A DNA stretch of 64,000 bases from MPNO01 sp965205995 (lineage in GTDB: Bacteria; Pseudomonadota; Alphaproteobacteria; MPNO01), in NCBI GenBank assembly GCA_965205995.1, contig OZ242200.1, forward strand, positions 3,162,001-3,226,000. Direction: 5' to 3'. This document shows positions 38,261 to 49,600 of the stretch, piece after piece (the stretch's first letter is position 1; every line of letters begins with the position of its first letter). The notes beneath the pieces were generated by a model, which was not told the DNA's origin, made no database searches, and was given only the letters and a program-made list of their open reading frames with translations. A program made the translations under genes and the position numbers.

Positions 38261-39086
38261 GCCGCCGTGACGCCGCCAGCGCGTCGGTGTCCGGGTCCGC
38301 GTTGTCGAGCCGGTAGATCCACGAACCGTCCGCATCCAGCGAGAAGGTTCCGTAGGTCCCCGCCACCCCGGTCTCCGCCGCGAACCCGTCCTCGCCGTCC
38401 GGGTCGCTCACGGTCAGCCGGCCGGTTGCCGCGGTCTCCGCCGCGTCCTCGGTCGCCGCCCCGGTCAGGTCGCCGCCGATAACCGCCGCGTCGTTGGCCC
38501 CGGTCACCGTCACCGCGACCGTCGCCGCCGTGCCGTCGGCGCTGGTCACCGCGAAGCTGTCGGTCGCCGTCTGCCCCGCCGCCAGCGCGTCGGTGTCCGG
38601 GTCCGCGTTGTCGAGCCGGTAGATCCACGAACCGTCCTCGTCCAGCGAGAAGGTTCCGTAGGTCCCCGCCACCTCGGTCCGCGCCGCGAACGTGTCCTGG
38701 TCGGCATCCGGGTCGCGGACGGTCAGCCTGCCCTGCGCCGCCGATGAGGCCGCGTCCTCGGTCGCCGCCCCGGTCAGGTCGCCGCCGATTGAACCGCCGC
38801 GTCGTTCGCGCCCCGTCACCGCGATCGTCACCGCGCCGCCGTGCCGTCGGCGCTGGTCACCGCGAAGCTGTCGGCCGCCGTCTGCCCCGCCGCCAGCGCG
38901 TCGGTGTCCGGGTCCGCGTTGTCGAGCCGGTAGATCCACGAACCGTCCTCGTCCAGCGAGAAGGTTCCGTAGGTCCCCGCCACCTCGGTCTGCCGCCGCG
39001 AAGCCTGCCCTGCGCCGCGGTCTCCGCCGCGTCCTGGTCGGCATCCGGGTCGCGGTCACGGTCAGCCTGCCCTGCGCCGCCGATGA
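38261..39086 (-). repeat. VCBS repeats, partly readable, at the right side of the scrambled block
   Basis: Between about 38,261 and 38,790 two VCBS units read cleanly on the minus strand. Errors reappear at 38,790-38,840 and 38,990-39,087, where an extra base in the first unit after the cadherin-like domain throws the frame. Confidence 0.75.
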
Positions 39087-42000
39087 GCGCCGCGTCCTCG
39101 GTCGCCGCCCCGGTCAGCTCGCCGCCGATAACCGCCGCGTCGTTGGCCCCGGTCACCGCGATCGTCACCCGCGCCGAGTGGCTGCGGCCGGTTAGATCGG
39201 TCGCCCGCACCGTCAACTCATAGGAAAACGGCGCAGACTCGAAGTCCTCGCCCGTCCCGACATATCGCAACATCCCGGTCGTGGGGTCGATGGCGAAATT
39301 GCTCGGGTCGTTCGAAATGCCGTAGGTATTCCCGTCGCCGGGATTCACGTCGGGCGCCGCCAGGAGGTCCAGCTCCAGCAGGGGTTCAATGCTGTAGGTA
39401 ATCTCGTCGCCGGGATTCACGTCGGTCGCCTCTACGGCGCCCAGCCCCACCGGAGTTTGGCTGCCGTCCCGGTTCTCGCTCAGGTCAAACGTATACCGCT
39501 CCCGCGAGAACACCGGCGCTCTGTCGACCGGCACCGCGATTGTCGAGCTCCGCGCGCCGCCGTCATCGTCCGTTGCGACAGCGGCGATGAGGTAGAAGCC
39601 CGCGGTTCCCTGCTCCGCGGAATAGGTGTGCTCCATGGTAAATTCGCCGGTCGCGGGGTCGACCTCGACGTCATCCGCGGCATCGTCTCCCCAGTCAATT
39701 CTCACCGCGACGACATCGGCACCGACGTCTCGGACGCGCCCCGTTACGGCGATCCGGGATCCCTCGTCCAGGCGCGCCTGAGGCGTCGACATCAGCAGCG
39801 CGATGTCATCCACGAAGGCGGATGGGTCACTGTCGTACGAGTAGGTTGCGGCGAAGGTTTCGGCATTTTCGTCAAGAACGGCGCTGGTGATGTTGCCGTC
39901 ACCCCAACGCACGTTGATGGTCCTCACATCGGCGTCGTAGTCGCTGTACGAGCCTGTCACGGTCACGGTGTTGACCGCGGAAGTGGCGATGACGGTCGTG
40001 AACTCTGCATCGTCCCAGACGACATTGATACGAGGCGGTGGGTAATCGACGTCGTCGACGCTGGAGAGGTAGAAGTATTGGAACGCGGGCGCGATGTTTT
40101 CGACCTGCAGCTCGACGGAAGCCTGGTTTGTCGCGCCGTCGCTGTCCGTGACGGTCGCGGCGATGGTGAATGCCGAGGAAGCGTCGTCCCCGTAGACATG
40201 CGTCGCCGTATAGTAGCCCGTCGACGTATCCGCCGCGGCGGACGACGCGGCGGTCCCGTCACCCCAGTCGATGACGACGGTGTGGGTATCGTGGCTGCCG
40301 AGATCCGCGACGGTGCCGAAGACGGTGACGGCCTCGCCCTCCTGGATTACGTAGCGTTCGGCGTTGAGCGATATCTCCGGAACCGCGTTGACGACGACGG
40401 CTTTCGCCGTCGCAGTGTCCTCGGCAGCGTCGGCGTCGCGCAGGGTAATGACGATTGTGTAGGTCCCGTCACGGGCGTAGACGTGATTGAAATCGAAGTC
40501 GTCGGCCTGGCCGTCGAGACGATGGGTCTCCCGGCTGCCGTCGCCCCAGTCGACCAGGGCTTCGAAGCTCTCTTCCGCCCCTGGATCGGAGAACCTGCCC
40601 GAGAGTCTCGTCTCGGCGCCTTCTGTCCCGGGGGTCACGATCACATTCGCCAGCGTCGGAGCGGCGTTGGCGACGGTCATGGATTTCGACACGTGGTAGG
40701 CGCCGTCCTCGTCGTAGGCCCAGAACCGGATGGCGGTCGGACCGCTCTCGCGGAACCGATGCACCACGGTGGGCGCGGCGCCTTCGTGGGTCGTGCGGGG
40801 GCTGCCGTCTCCCCAATCGACCACCCAGTGGCTGATGGTGTCGTCGCCGGGGTCCGTCGCGCTGAGCCGGACCGAGAAATCGCCGCCTTCGGTAGCGCCG
40901 AACGCTCCGCTCACGGGCTCGACATTCAGGATTGGCGCCACCTCGTCGACGGTGAGGACGCCGAACACCTCCGTGTGGCCCCCGTCATCATCGGAAACCA
41001 GCACGCGAATGGCGATCTGTTCGGCGTTGTCGGGGAAGGTGAACGTATGCCTGGACTCGGAACCTCCATCCTGGTCCACCCGCTCGTAGACGCCGTCGTT
41101 GTCGATATCGAAATTGTAGGTCAGCGTGTCGACCAGCGCCGGGTCGGACGCACTGACCACGATCTCGACCTCGCCGCCCTCGTCGACCGACGTGGCCGAG
41201 ACGACCATATCCGCCACGGGAGGGGCGTTCGTCACCACGACGTCGAAATCGACCTCCGCGGTCTGTTCGTCGGAATATTGGGCCCGGTAGCGGAGGGTGT
41301 ATTCGCCGTCATCCCCCATTCGGTAGAACTGCAACGAGTCCCAGGGGATCGTGATGGCATCGCCGGTGGACGGCCCCGACCAAAGCGGCACGTTGACCGG
41401 GGTGATCGGGGAGATTGTGAATGACGGGCTGTACACAGCATGATAGGATGGCGCGCCAGGTGCGGAAGTATGGAGGACCAGATCCTCGCCCTCCCGGACC
41501 GTGTAAGGCCCGCCGGCGTCCAGCTGGATGGCGTCAACGACGACGCTCACGCTGTGGACCGGACCCAGCGTCTCCCCGTCTTCGTCGATCGCCGTGACCA
41601 GGATCGACTTGAGGCCTACCTCGTCGTAGATGTGCTGCGCGCTTCTGGTGCCGGCGCCGAACTCCTCTATTGTCGAGGTGCCGGGCCCGCCCGCCGATTG
41701 TCCGTCGCCCCAGTCGATCCGCCACCGGACGACCGTGTCATCGCCGGGATCGTATGCATCGAAGGAGATCGTGTAGGGCGCACCTAGAGTCGCGGTCTCC
41801 TCGCCGTGAACGCTGATCTCCGGCGGCGTGTTGTGGATGGTCACATGGAACTGCGCATGGCTCGTTTGGCCGGGGTTGCCCTGGGCGTCCATGTTGGTGG
41901 CGCGGACCACGATCGGCGGATAGTCGCTGCCGTCGTCGTCGAAGCCGTAGTGAACGAGTTCCTGCCATGTAAGCGTGATGGTCTCGCCGGTCCGGTCACC

Positions 42001-45000
42001 GAACACGCCGTCCCCGTTGAGGTCCCATTCGAGCTCGCCGAGGAGCTCGTCGCGCGCGCCGTACGGCACCACTTGCGCTTCGATCACCAGACCGTCGCCT
42101 TCGTAGGTGCTCAGCGGCTGGTTCAGCGAGACGACGGGAGGCCGCTCGAAGGAGATGTCGACGGACGCATGCCTGACCGCGTGGCCGCCGAAGACGCGCG
42201 CAGGGTCGTTCGCGCCAGTCACGGTGACGACCACCACGCTCTCGGTGCCGTCCGTGCTGGCCACGATGAAGGCGTCGGCCGCCTTCTGCCCCGCCGCGAG
42301 CGCATCGACGGCGTAGTCGTCCAGGACGTAGGACCAGCTGCCGTCGGATTGCAGCGTAAAGCGACCGTAACGTCCGGGAGTGGCGGTCTGGGACCGGAAG
42401 CCTTGCTCGCCCGCGTCCGGGTCGGTGACGCTCAGTTGGCCGGCTGCCGTGTGGCGCACCGGATCGTCCTCGATCGCCTCGCCGGCCAGATCGCCCGAGA
42501 TCGCCGCCGCCCGATTCTCCGTGTTCAATGCCGGCCCTTCTTGGGTCACGGTGACGACCACCACGCTCTCGGTGCCGTCCGCGCTGGCCACGATGAAGGC
42601 GTCGGCCGCCGTCTGCCCCGCCTGGAGCGAATCCGCCGCGTCGCCTTCCAGCACGTAGGACCAGCTACCGTCGGATTGCAGCGTAAAGCGACCGTAACGT
42701 CCGGGAGTGGCGGCCTGGGCCAGGAACAGGTCCTCCCCGGCATCCGCATCGCTCGCGCTCAAGCTGCCCGCTGCCGTGCGGCGCGCCGGGTCGTCGGCGG
42801 ACACCGCGCCGGTCAGGTCACCCGATATGACCGCCGGACTGTTCGCATCTGGCGTCGCCGCCGGCAGGACGAACCGGGAGCTCAACTGCGGAGTTACGGG
42901 CGTGCCCTCTTGCTGCTCGCCCGCCCCGAACACCTGGATCGACACCTCCGCTCCTCCGGTGCCGTCGATGCTGTTCACGACAAAGGTTTCGACCGCCGCC
43001 TGCCCGTCGTTCAGCAGACGGATGTCCGGGTCGGTCTCGTCGAGCGTGTAACGCCAGGCCCCCAGGGCGTCGATCGTGAAGGCGCCATACACGCCGGCCA
43101 CCGTCTGCGCGGCGAAACGGCTCTGGCCGGCATCCGGATCGGTCACGCCCAGCATGCCCTGCGCGGATTGGAGCGCAGGATCGCCCTCGCGCACCTGACC
43201 CAGCACGAACGGGTCGTGGCGGAGCCGGATGGCATTGAAGTCCGGGTCCTCCACCGGATCGGGACCGGTCTGGCCCGGCTGGGCGTGCCAGTTCTGAAAG
43301 AAAAGCCTGTCGGTCTCGGCGGTCGGGAACGGCTCCCCGCCATGGATCATGAGGTCCGCCATGTCGGGGGCGAGAGCGCGGATGTCGACGCGGAACGTGT
43401 CGTCGCCGTCGTCCCCGTGCAGGAACATGCGCGATCCCGATCCCGCGCCCAGCAAGCTGACCTCGTCGTTTCCGGCATCCAGATGGACTTCGAGCTCGAC
43501 CCGGGGCGAACCCGCCGCGATGAGGACGCTGTCGTCGCCACCGCCCATGCGGATGGATGTCCTGCCGACGAGTGACGTCACCGATATGTGATCGTCGCCC
43601 TCCCCAAGATCCACCGTCACCCGCGAAAGGCCGTTGGCTGAATTCGGCTGTCCGCCGAGCATGGCAAGGCTGTCGTCACCGCCCGCCGTGGTTACCGTGA
43701 GGCTCGCAATGTTGGTGAAGGAGACATCCATGCTCCTTGCATTGAGTTCGTCCGGGTCGGCGTCGAGGAGGAACGTGACCAACCCGCCCGGGATACCGGG
43801 CTGCCCCGCGGTCGATACGTAGAGCCTGTCCCCCCCGGGAGAAAGCATCAGGCCCGTCGGGCGGCGCAGGCCTTCCACCCCGTCGGCGTTTTGGACCACC
43901 GTCTGGACGAACTGCAGCCGGCCCGTCGCCTCGTCGCGCAGGAACACCCCCACGGAGTTGCCGTCTTCTCCGGCCGCAAACAAGAAAGACCGATGTTCCG
44001 AACCGGCTTGTGGCGTCGAGACGGCGACAGCGGACGGACGCAGCAAGCCGCGCACGCCGTCCACGCCCTCTTGCAGCGTCTCGACGAACGTCATGGCGTT
44101 GCCGGCGCCCCGCTCGAACACAGATATGGAATGGCTCAGCTTTCCGAACAGGTAGACGAAACGATCGTCCGGCGAGACCGCCATGCCCGCCGCGCCCAGG
44201 AATCCGTATTCCGGTCCCACGAATTCCGCGATCCGCGCATGATCGCTCGTGGAACGCACCTCGAATGAGACGCCCGAGTCGCTGATTGCGTAGTAGAGCT
44301 CGCCGTCGTTGCTGACCGTCACCTGCGCGAGCACCGTGTCCGTCTTCGAGGCCGGGCCGCCGCTCTGGAATGTCCCTGTCGCCGCGTCGTAGCTGCCCGT
44401 CTCGACCGATTGCCCGTCGCCGCCGAGCAGCAGGAAGGAGTGGTCGAGCCTCAGGAAGGAGTAGCTGGGGCTCGTCGAAGGGGTGCGGAAGATCTCGAGC
44501 GCCCTCACCCCGCCCGCCACGTCGAAGCCCTGCGTACCGGCGAAGGACAGCGTCCCGGCCGTTGCGTCGAGCCTGAAGGCCGCGACGGTGGCGGACCCTT
44601 CGTCAAAGGCGAAGACGAATTGTCCGTCGGGGGAGACGACCAGGTTGTCGGCGCCGGCAAGGCCGGAGACGGGAGTGCCGCCATCGTCGATCGCGAGGCC
44701 CTCGACGATCTCCTGCCGAATTTTCATGTGGCTCGTATCGATGACAACCAGAGTGGAATCCGCGGCGCTGAGGCCAAAGATGAATCGCCCGTCGGGGGCG
44801 GCCGCGGTGTCGTCGAACCGCTGGAGCAGGCTGTCCCCGCCGCGTCCCACCGCCGCTGCCTCGATGAACGCCACGCGGCCCTTGTCCAGGGTGGCGCCCG
44901 CAAGGGTGGTTTCGAAGTCTGCGCTGGAATCGACGGCGGCATTGACGCTGAGCACTCCGGGGTCGAGGTCCGGCACCAGCGTCGCCCAGACCTGGCCGGC

Positions 45001-46158
45001 TCCCAGCCCTTCGATCGTGACGCGCCCCCACCCGGTCTTAAGCTGCGTCATGTGGGAGCCGGTGTCGCCCGCCGACAGAAGGCCGAGCCGGGGATTGACC
45101 AGGGTCGTGGAGGTGAGGTTGATGAACAGGACGAGGTCGTACCCCGTGTAGTCCGCGGCGAGCGGGCCGGAGTACCCCGCCGCCAGGGCGTCGGCCGCGG
45201 TGTCGAAGCGATAGACCGCCGCCAGCGCGTGCGGCGGCGGCGCATCGGGGACGCCTCCCGGGTCTTCGTCCAGGGGCACGTAGTCGAGGGCGCTGATGTG
45301 GCCGCCGTCGACCAGACCGAACGGATCGGCTCCGCCGGAAAGCCCGGCGATGATGGGAGTGTTCCCGTTCCACGCGCCACCGGCCAGATACGGGTTGGCC
45401 GCCACCGGTCCGCGGAAATATTCGGGCGGCCCGCCGGCGCGGGATGCGGCAAGCGGTGCGCCCGCGATCGAAACGATCCGGCCGCTGTCGTCGAAGTTCA
45501 GACCCGCATTGCTCCCGAGAATGATGCGTCCGGACCGGCCATCGCCGCCCGGGCCCAGCGCGGGATCGCCATGCTGGCCGCCGAAGCCGCCGAGCCAGGG
45601 CGGAAGAAGGGAAATGGAGCCTCCGGACAGGCCATCGCCGCGCGGGCCCAGCGGGGGATCGCCATGCTTGCCGCCGGAGCCGCCGAGGACATCGATGTAG
45701 GCGGACGGAGCGGTGATGACCGTCCCCACGAGCTTGACCGTCCCTCCGGCGCCGCCGCCGCCGCCGCCGCCATCGCCGCCCGCGCCTCCATCTCCGCCGA
45801 AGCCCCCGTCGCCGCCGTCTCCGCCATCTCCGCCATTCGGACGGACAGTGAATTGTTCCCCCTTGCCGCCCTGACCGCCCTCCCCACCCGCATAGGGATC
45901 CCTGGCCGGGCGATCGCCGAGTCCGCCGTCGGCGCCATCGCCGCCACTGGCGTGCAAGCCCTTGCCGGGCGAGCTGGCATCGATCTCGATCGCGCCACGA
46001 GCGACTATCTGGAGCGCGCCGCCGCCACCGCCGCCGTGACCGCCGGCCCCCCCCGGGCCGCCCCAAACGCCCCCACCGCCATAGCCGCCCCAACCGCCAT
46101 AGGCGCCCCAGCCGCCCTCGGGCCCGGCCTCTTCGACCCCGGCGTCGTGGCCCTCGCC
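39087..46158 (-). CDS. Giant repetitive surface protein, middle segment (Gly-rich, beta-propeller, GDD, VCBS, PKD-like, cadherin-like)
   Basis: This is a long minus-strand frame (open from 46,500 to 38,857) continuing the giant protein after a frameshift at 46,159. In order: Gly-rich repeats (GGDGGDGGDGG); a beta-propeller at about 44,870-43,770 with VVSPDGQFVFAFDEG-type blades; GDD-rich strands at 43,700-43,360; three VCBS units at 43,160-42,190; DLNGDGVFGD and DIDNDGVYE calcium-type loops; six PKD-like units with WGDG or WGDD; and a cadherin-like domain ending VRATDLTGRSHSARVTIAV. It then enters the VCBS array and loses frame at 39,087. No start codon context is present, so it is not an independent gene. 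Confidence 0.85.
39510..42130 (-). repeat. Six PKD-like WGDG repeats in the giant protein
   Basis: Units contain VRWRIDWGDGQS, SHWVVDWGDGSP, EALVDWGDGSRE, TVVIDWGDGTA, INVRWGDGN and VRIDWGDDAAD, each followed by a YxxxG(T/L)Y strand. They are diverged from each other, unlike the VCBS units. PKD-like domains usually act as rigid spacers or adhesion modules. Confidence 0.8.
43770..44870 (-). other. Beta-propeller (lactonase/YVTN-like) region of the giant protein
   Basis: Repeated blades of the form SPDGQFVFAFDEGSATVAAFR, SPDDRFVYLFGKLSHSISVF, FAAGEDGNSVGVFLRDEATG and SPGGDRLYVSTAGQ, about 50-90 residues apart, as in seven-bladed lactonase-type propellers. No catalytic residues were identified. 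Confidence 0.75.
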
Positions 46159-46600
46159 CGCCGCCGCTGCTGCCGCCGGTGATGCGAGATCCTGTTCCGG
46201 TGTTGCGTCCTCCCGTGCCGGAGCCGGCGTTGCCGCCATCGCCGCCATCCGTGCCGGACCCGCCGAGTGTGCCGTCGCTGCCCGATTCTCCGTTCTCCCA
46301 CGCGGGGGTACCGCCGCCCTCGGCATACTCGCCGCCGCCACCGCCCGAGCCGCCCGAGCCGCCCGAGCCGCCCGAGCCGAGCACCGTCGACCCCTGGCCC
46401 GCGGCGCCTCCGCCCGGCCCTCTGCCCGCAGACCCCGGCCGGCTGGGGCTGCCGCCGCCCCCGTCGCCGCCGGAACCCCCATCGGTTCCGTCTCCGCCAC
46501 TCTCCCTCCCGTCTACTCCGCCAGGAAGTCCGCCCGCCCCGGCCTGGCCCAAGTTCCCGCCGTGTCCGCCATCGCCACCGACACGGGTGAGAGCACCCCA
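45700..46600 (-). repeat. Glycine-rich low-complexity region
   Basis: Gly makes up about half of the residues, with GGDGG, GGSGG and GGYGG runs, crossing the frameshift at 46,157-46,159. It separates the beta-strand half of the giant protein from the propeller and PKD half and probably forms a flexible or polyglycine-II-like linker. Confidence 0.85.
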
Positions 46601-49600
46601 ATAACCGCCCGATCCAGGCTCGATGTCCGTGGCCGAGAAGTCGAATTTTACGTCGGATCCGATGAAGACATCGTTCGACGCATAGAGCGACAGGCCGAGC
46701 GGACCCAACGCGTTCACGGTGATATCGCCGACGAATCTCAGGTCGCCCGCGAAGCGGAATTCGCGGACCTTTCCGGAGTCGATGGAATACGCGCGGATGC
46801 CGAGCGCCTCGAAGACCCAGCGCCCCGTCCCGGCTGAGAGCGTCTGATCGGTCTGGCCGTCTCGATCCAAGTCGACGTCGATCGATCCCCTCGCGATCAT
46901 GCCGCCCGTGTTGAAGGTGATCGAGGACCTGATCGTGTAGATCGGTATCTGGGTCGTCGCCTCCGCGGTTGCGGGAACGCCGCCGAAGGCCTGCCGGAGC
47001 ACGATGTCGTCGAAGACGACGCCGTCGGTGTCCCAGGTCACCGAGGTGACCGCCCCGAGCGCGGCGAACTCCCCGCCGTCGAACACCGTCGCCCCGTGCT
47101 CTGCGATGACGGTGAACGACCGGGTCACCGTCTGGCCGTTGGCCGTGGTCGCGGCAAAGGTCACCTGCTGGGGCCCGGGCGCGATCGCTCTCAGGGTCAT
47201 CGAGCGCAGGGCGAACGCAGCGCCCGAGACGGCCTGCATCGTCACCGTGCTGTCGGTCCCGCCGCCGGTGAGTCCGGCGGTCGGCGTGTCGACGACGCCC
47301 ATTCCATGGTCGAAATCGAAACGCACGCCGTTCTCGGTGTAGGAGCTGGCGGCGGCCTTGAGGCTGGAGAAGGTGACGGCCTCGCCGCCGTACAGCCGGT
47401 ACCGGGCGAATTGCTCGCTGGACAGGACATCGAGTTGGGTGGTCAGCGTGACGCGGCCCCGATCGACGTCGATCTCGCCGTCCACGTTCCGGGGTGTGGT
47501 GGATTCGACCGTCAGCGTGTCCGCCCCGGAAGCCGAGCCGATGATCTCGACCCGCTCCGCAGGAGAGGTGTCGAGCACCGCGTCGGTCACGGCGGTGCGA
47601 AGCGTCGCGCCGTCGATCAGGATCCAGTCATTGGCAGCCCCGTCATTGTCCGAGTTGTCGACGATCAGCCGCTCGACATTCGGCGACAGCGTGCTGAACC
47701 CGTTGGCTTGCGGCGCGCCCGGGATGCGCAGTCGGACGGTATCCTCCTGCCCCTCTCCGTAAATGACGGTCTCGCCGTCCGCGCCCCCGGCGAAGCGGCC
47801 CGGGTTGTCGACGTTGAACACATCCCGGCCCTCGCCGCCCCGGACGGTCACGACCACGTCGTCGAACGAATAGTCCATCCGGAAGACGTCGTTGCCGCTG
47901 CCGAGCAGGATGTCGATCGAGTCGAGGCCCGCAAAGCGCGCGGTGCCGCCGAAGAGTCCCGATATCGCGCCGTCGAACTCGACATCGACGCTTTCGCCGT
48001 CGGTCAGGGCGCCGCCCTCCGTCGCCGCCGTCGTCGCCGACAGATCGACGACAAGCCGATCGCCATCGTCGGAACTGCCGTCTCCCCCGATGTCGACACC
48101 GGCGTCGAGATCGAGCAGCGTCACGGTGTCGCCCCCGGCGCCGGAATCCAGGGTGACGGCGTGGCTCGCGCCTTCGATTCGGATGCTGTCGGCGCCGCCG
48201 CCGGCATACACCGCAATCGGCGCCGCCGTGCCGGCGATCGTCAGCCGGTCGGCGCCGTCCCCCATCCGCAGCACGACACTCTCGTAGCCGGCGAACCGCA
48301 CCTCCCCGGCCATGCCCGCGGCGGTCACGACACCGAAAACGATCCCGTCCCGGTCCTCCTCGACGGCAAATGTCAGGTCGGCGGCGGCGGCGGTCGTGAA
48401 CGTGACCGTGTCCTCTTCAGCGCCCCCCCACAACGTCACCCTGTGGCCGCTGCCCAGGAGACCGAGATCGAAAGTCAAGCTGTCGGCGCCGGCGCCGGTA
48501 TCCACGGTCGTGTCGGCCGACAGGCCGGAGACGGTGAAGTCGCTCGAACCGGCGCCGAGAAGCACGCTCACCGCCTCGACCCCGCCATAGTCGACCCCGA
48601 CCTCCATGCCGAGACCGGTCAGCCGATCTCGGGTCAGCGTCCCCGAGCTCGCGCCGCTGCCTGCCGAGCGGTCGACCGCGAGCCGGTCTTCGCCCCCCTC
48701 GCCCCTGATCTCGAGCAGGCCGTCGAGGCGGTCGAGCGTCCCGTTCCCCACATTGAAGACGTCGTCGCCGGCGCCGCCGCGAATCGAGACCACCGTCCCG
48801 GATCGGGTTCCGAGAATCTCGATCTCGGTGCCCCCGCTGCCGAGCGCGAGGTCCACCCTCTCGATCTCCTCGTAGCCCACGCCTCCCCCGGCCATCCCGA
48901 GGCCCGTGACCGTCGTCCCCGTCAGCGTCGCCGTCTCCCGGCCGGTGTTGGCGGAATCGTCGAGCCACAAGGTGTCTCTGCCGCCGCCGCCGACCACGGT
49001 CACCGCGGCGGCGATCGCGCGGGACGTGCCCAGCACCGCGCTGCGGGCGCCGAGACGGATCGTGTCGTCCGCCTCTCCGGCCTCGATCCGGGTCGCGATG
49101 GAGGCGGCGTCGACATCGATCTGGTCGCGGTCGCGACCGCCTTTGATGGTGAGCGAGCTGCCCGAGATGCTGCCGCTGACGACAATGGTAGCGCCCTCGC
49201 CCTCGTCGGCGTCCCGGTGCACGAGGGCGAAGATGCCGGCGTCGTTGCCGGCGGAGACGCCCAGCCGCGCGGACGTCGACCCGTCGAGTATCGAGAAGGC
49301 GTGCGGATCGTTCGCCTTCAACAGATACCAGCCCTCGGGCCGGAGACCCTGTATCGCCCCCGCGCCCCCGGCGCGGCGATACTGGACCGAGTGCTCCACC
49401 GACCCGTCCAGCCCGTGGTCTCCAACGCGAACGGTGCCGTCGGCATCGACTCGTCCGAGCAAGAGCGTGAATGCCCGTCCATCGTCGGCGGTGAAGACGT
49501 GCAGGCCGAGGGCCTCGCCCTGGCTCAGGGCGGCGGGCGGATCGTCCGTCGCGGCCCCCTCCTCCCTGAGGCCGATCCAGTCGCCGTCGACCTCGATCAC

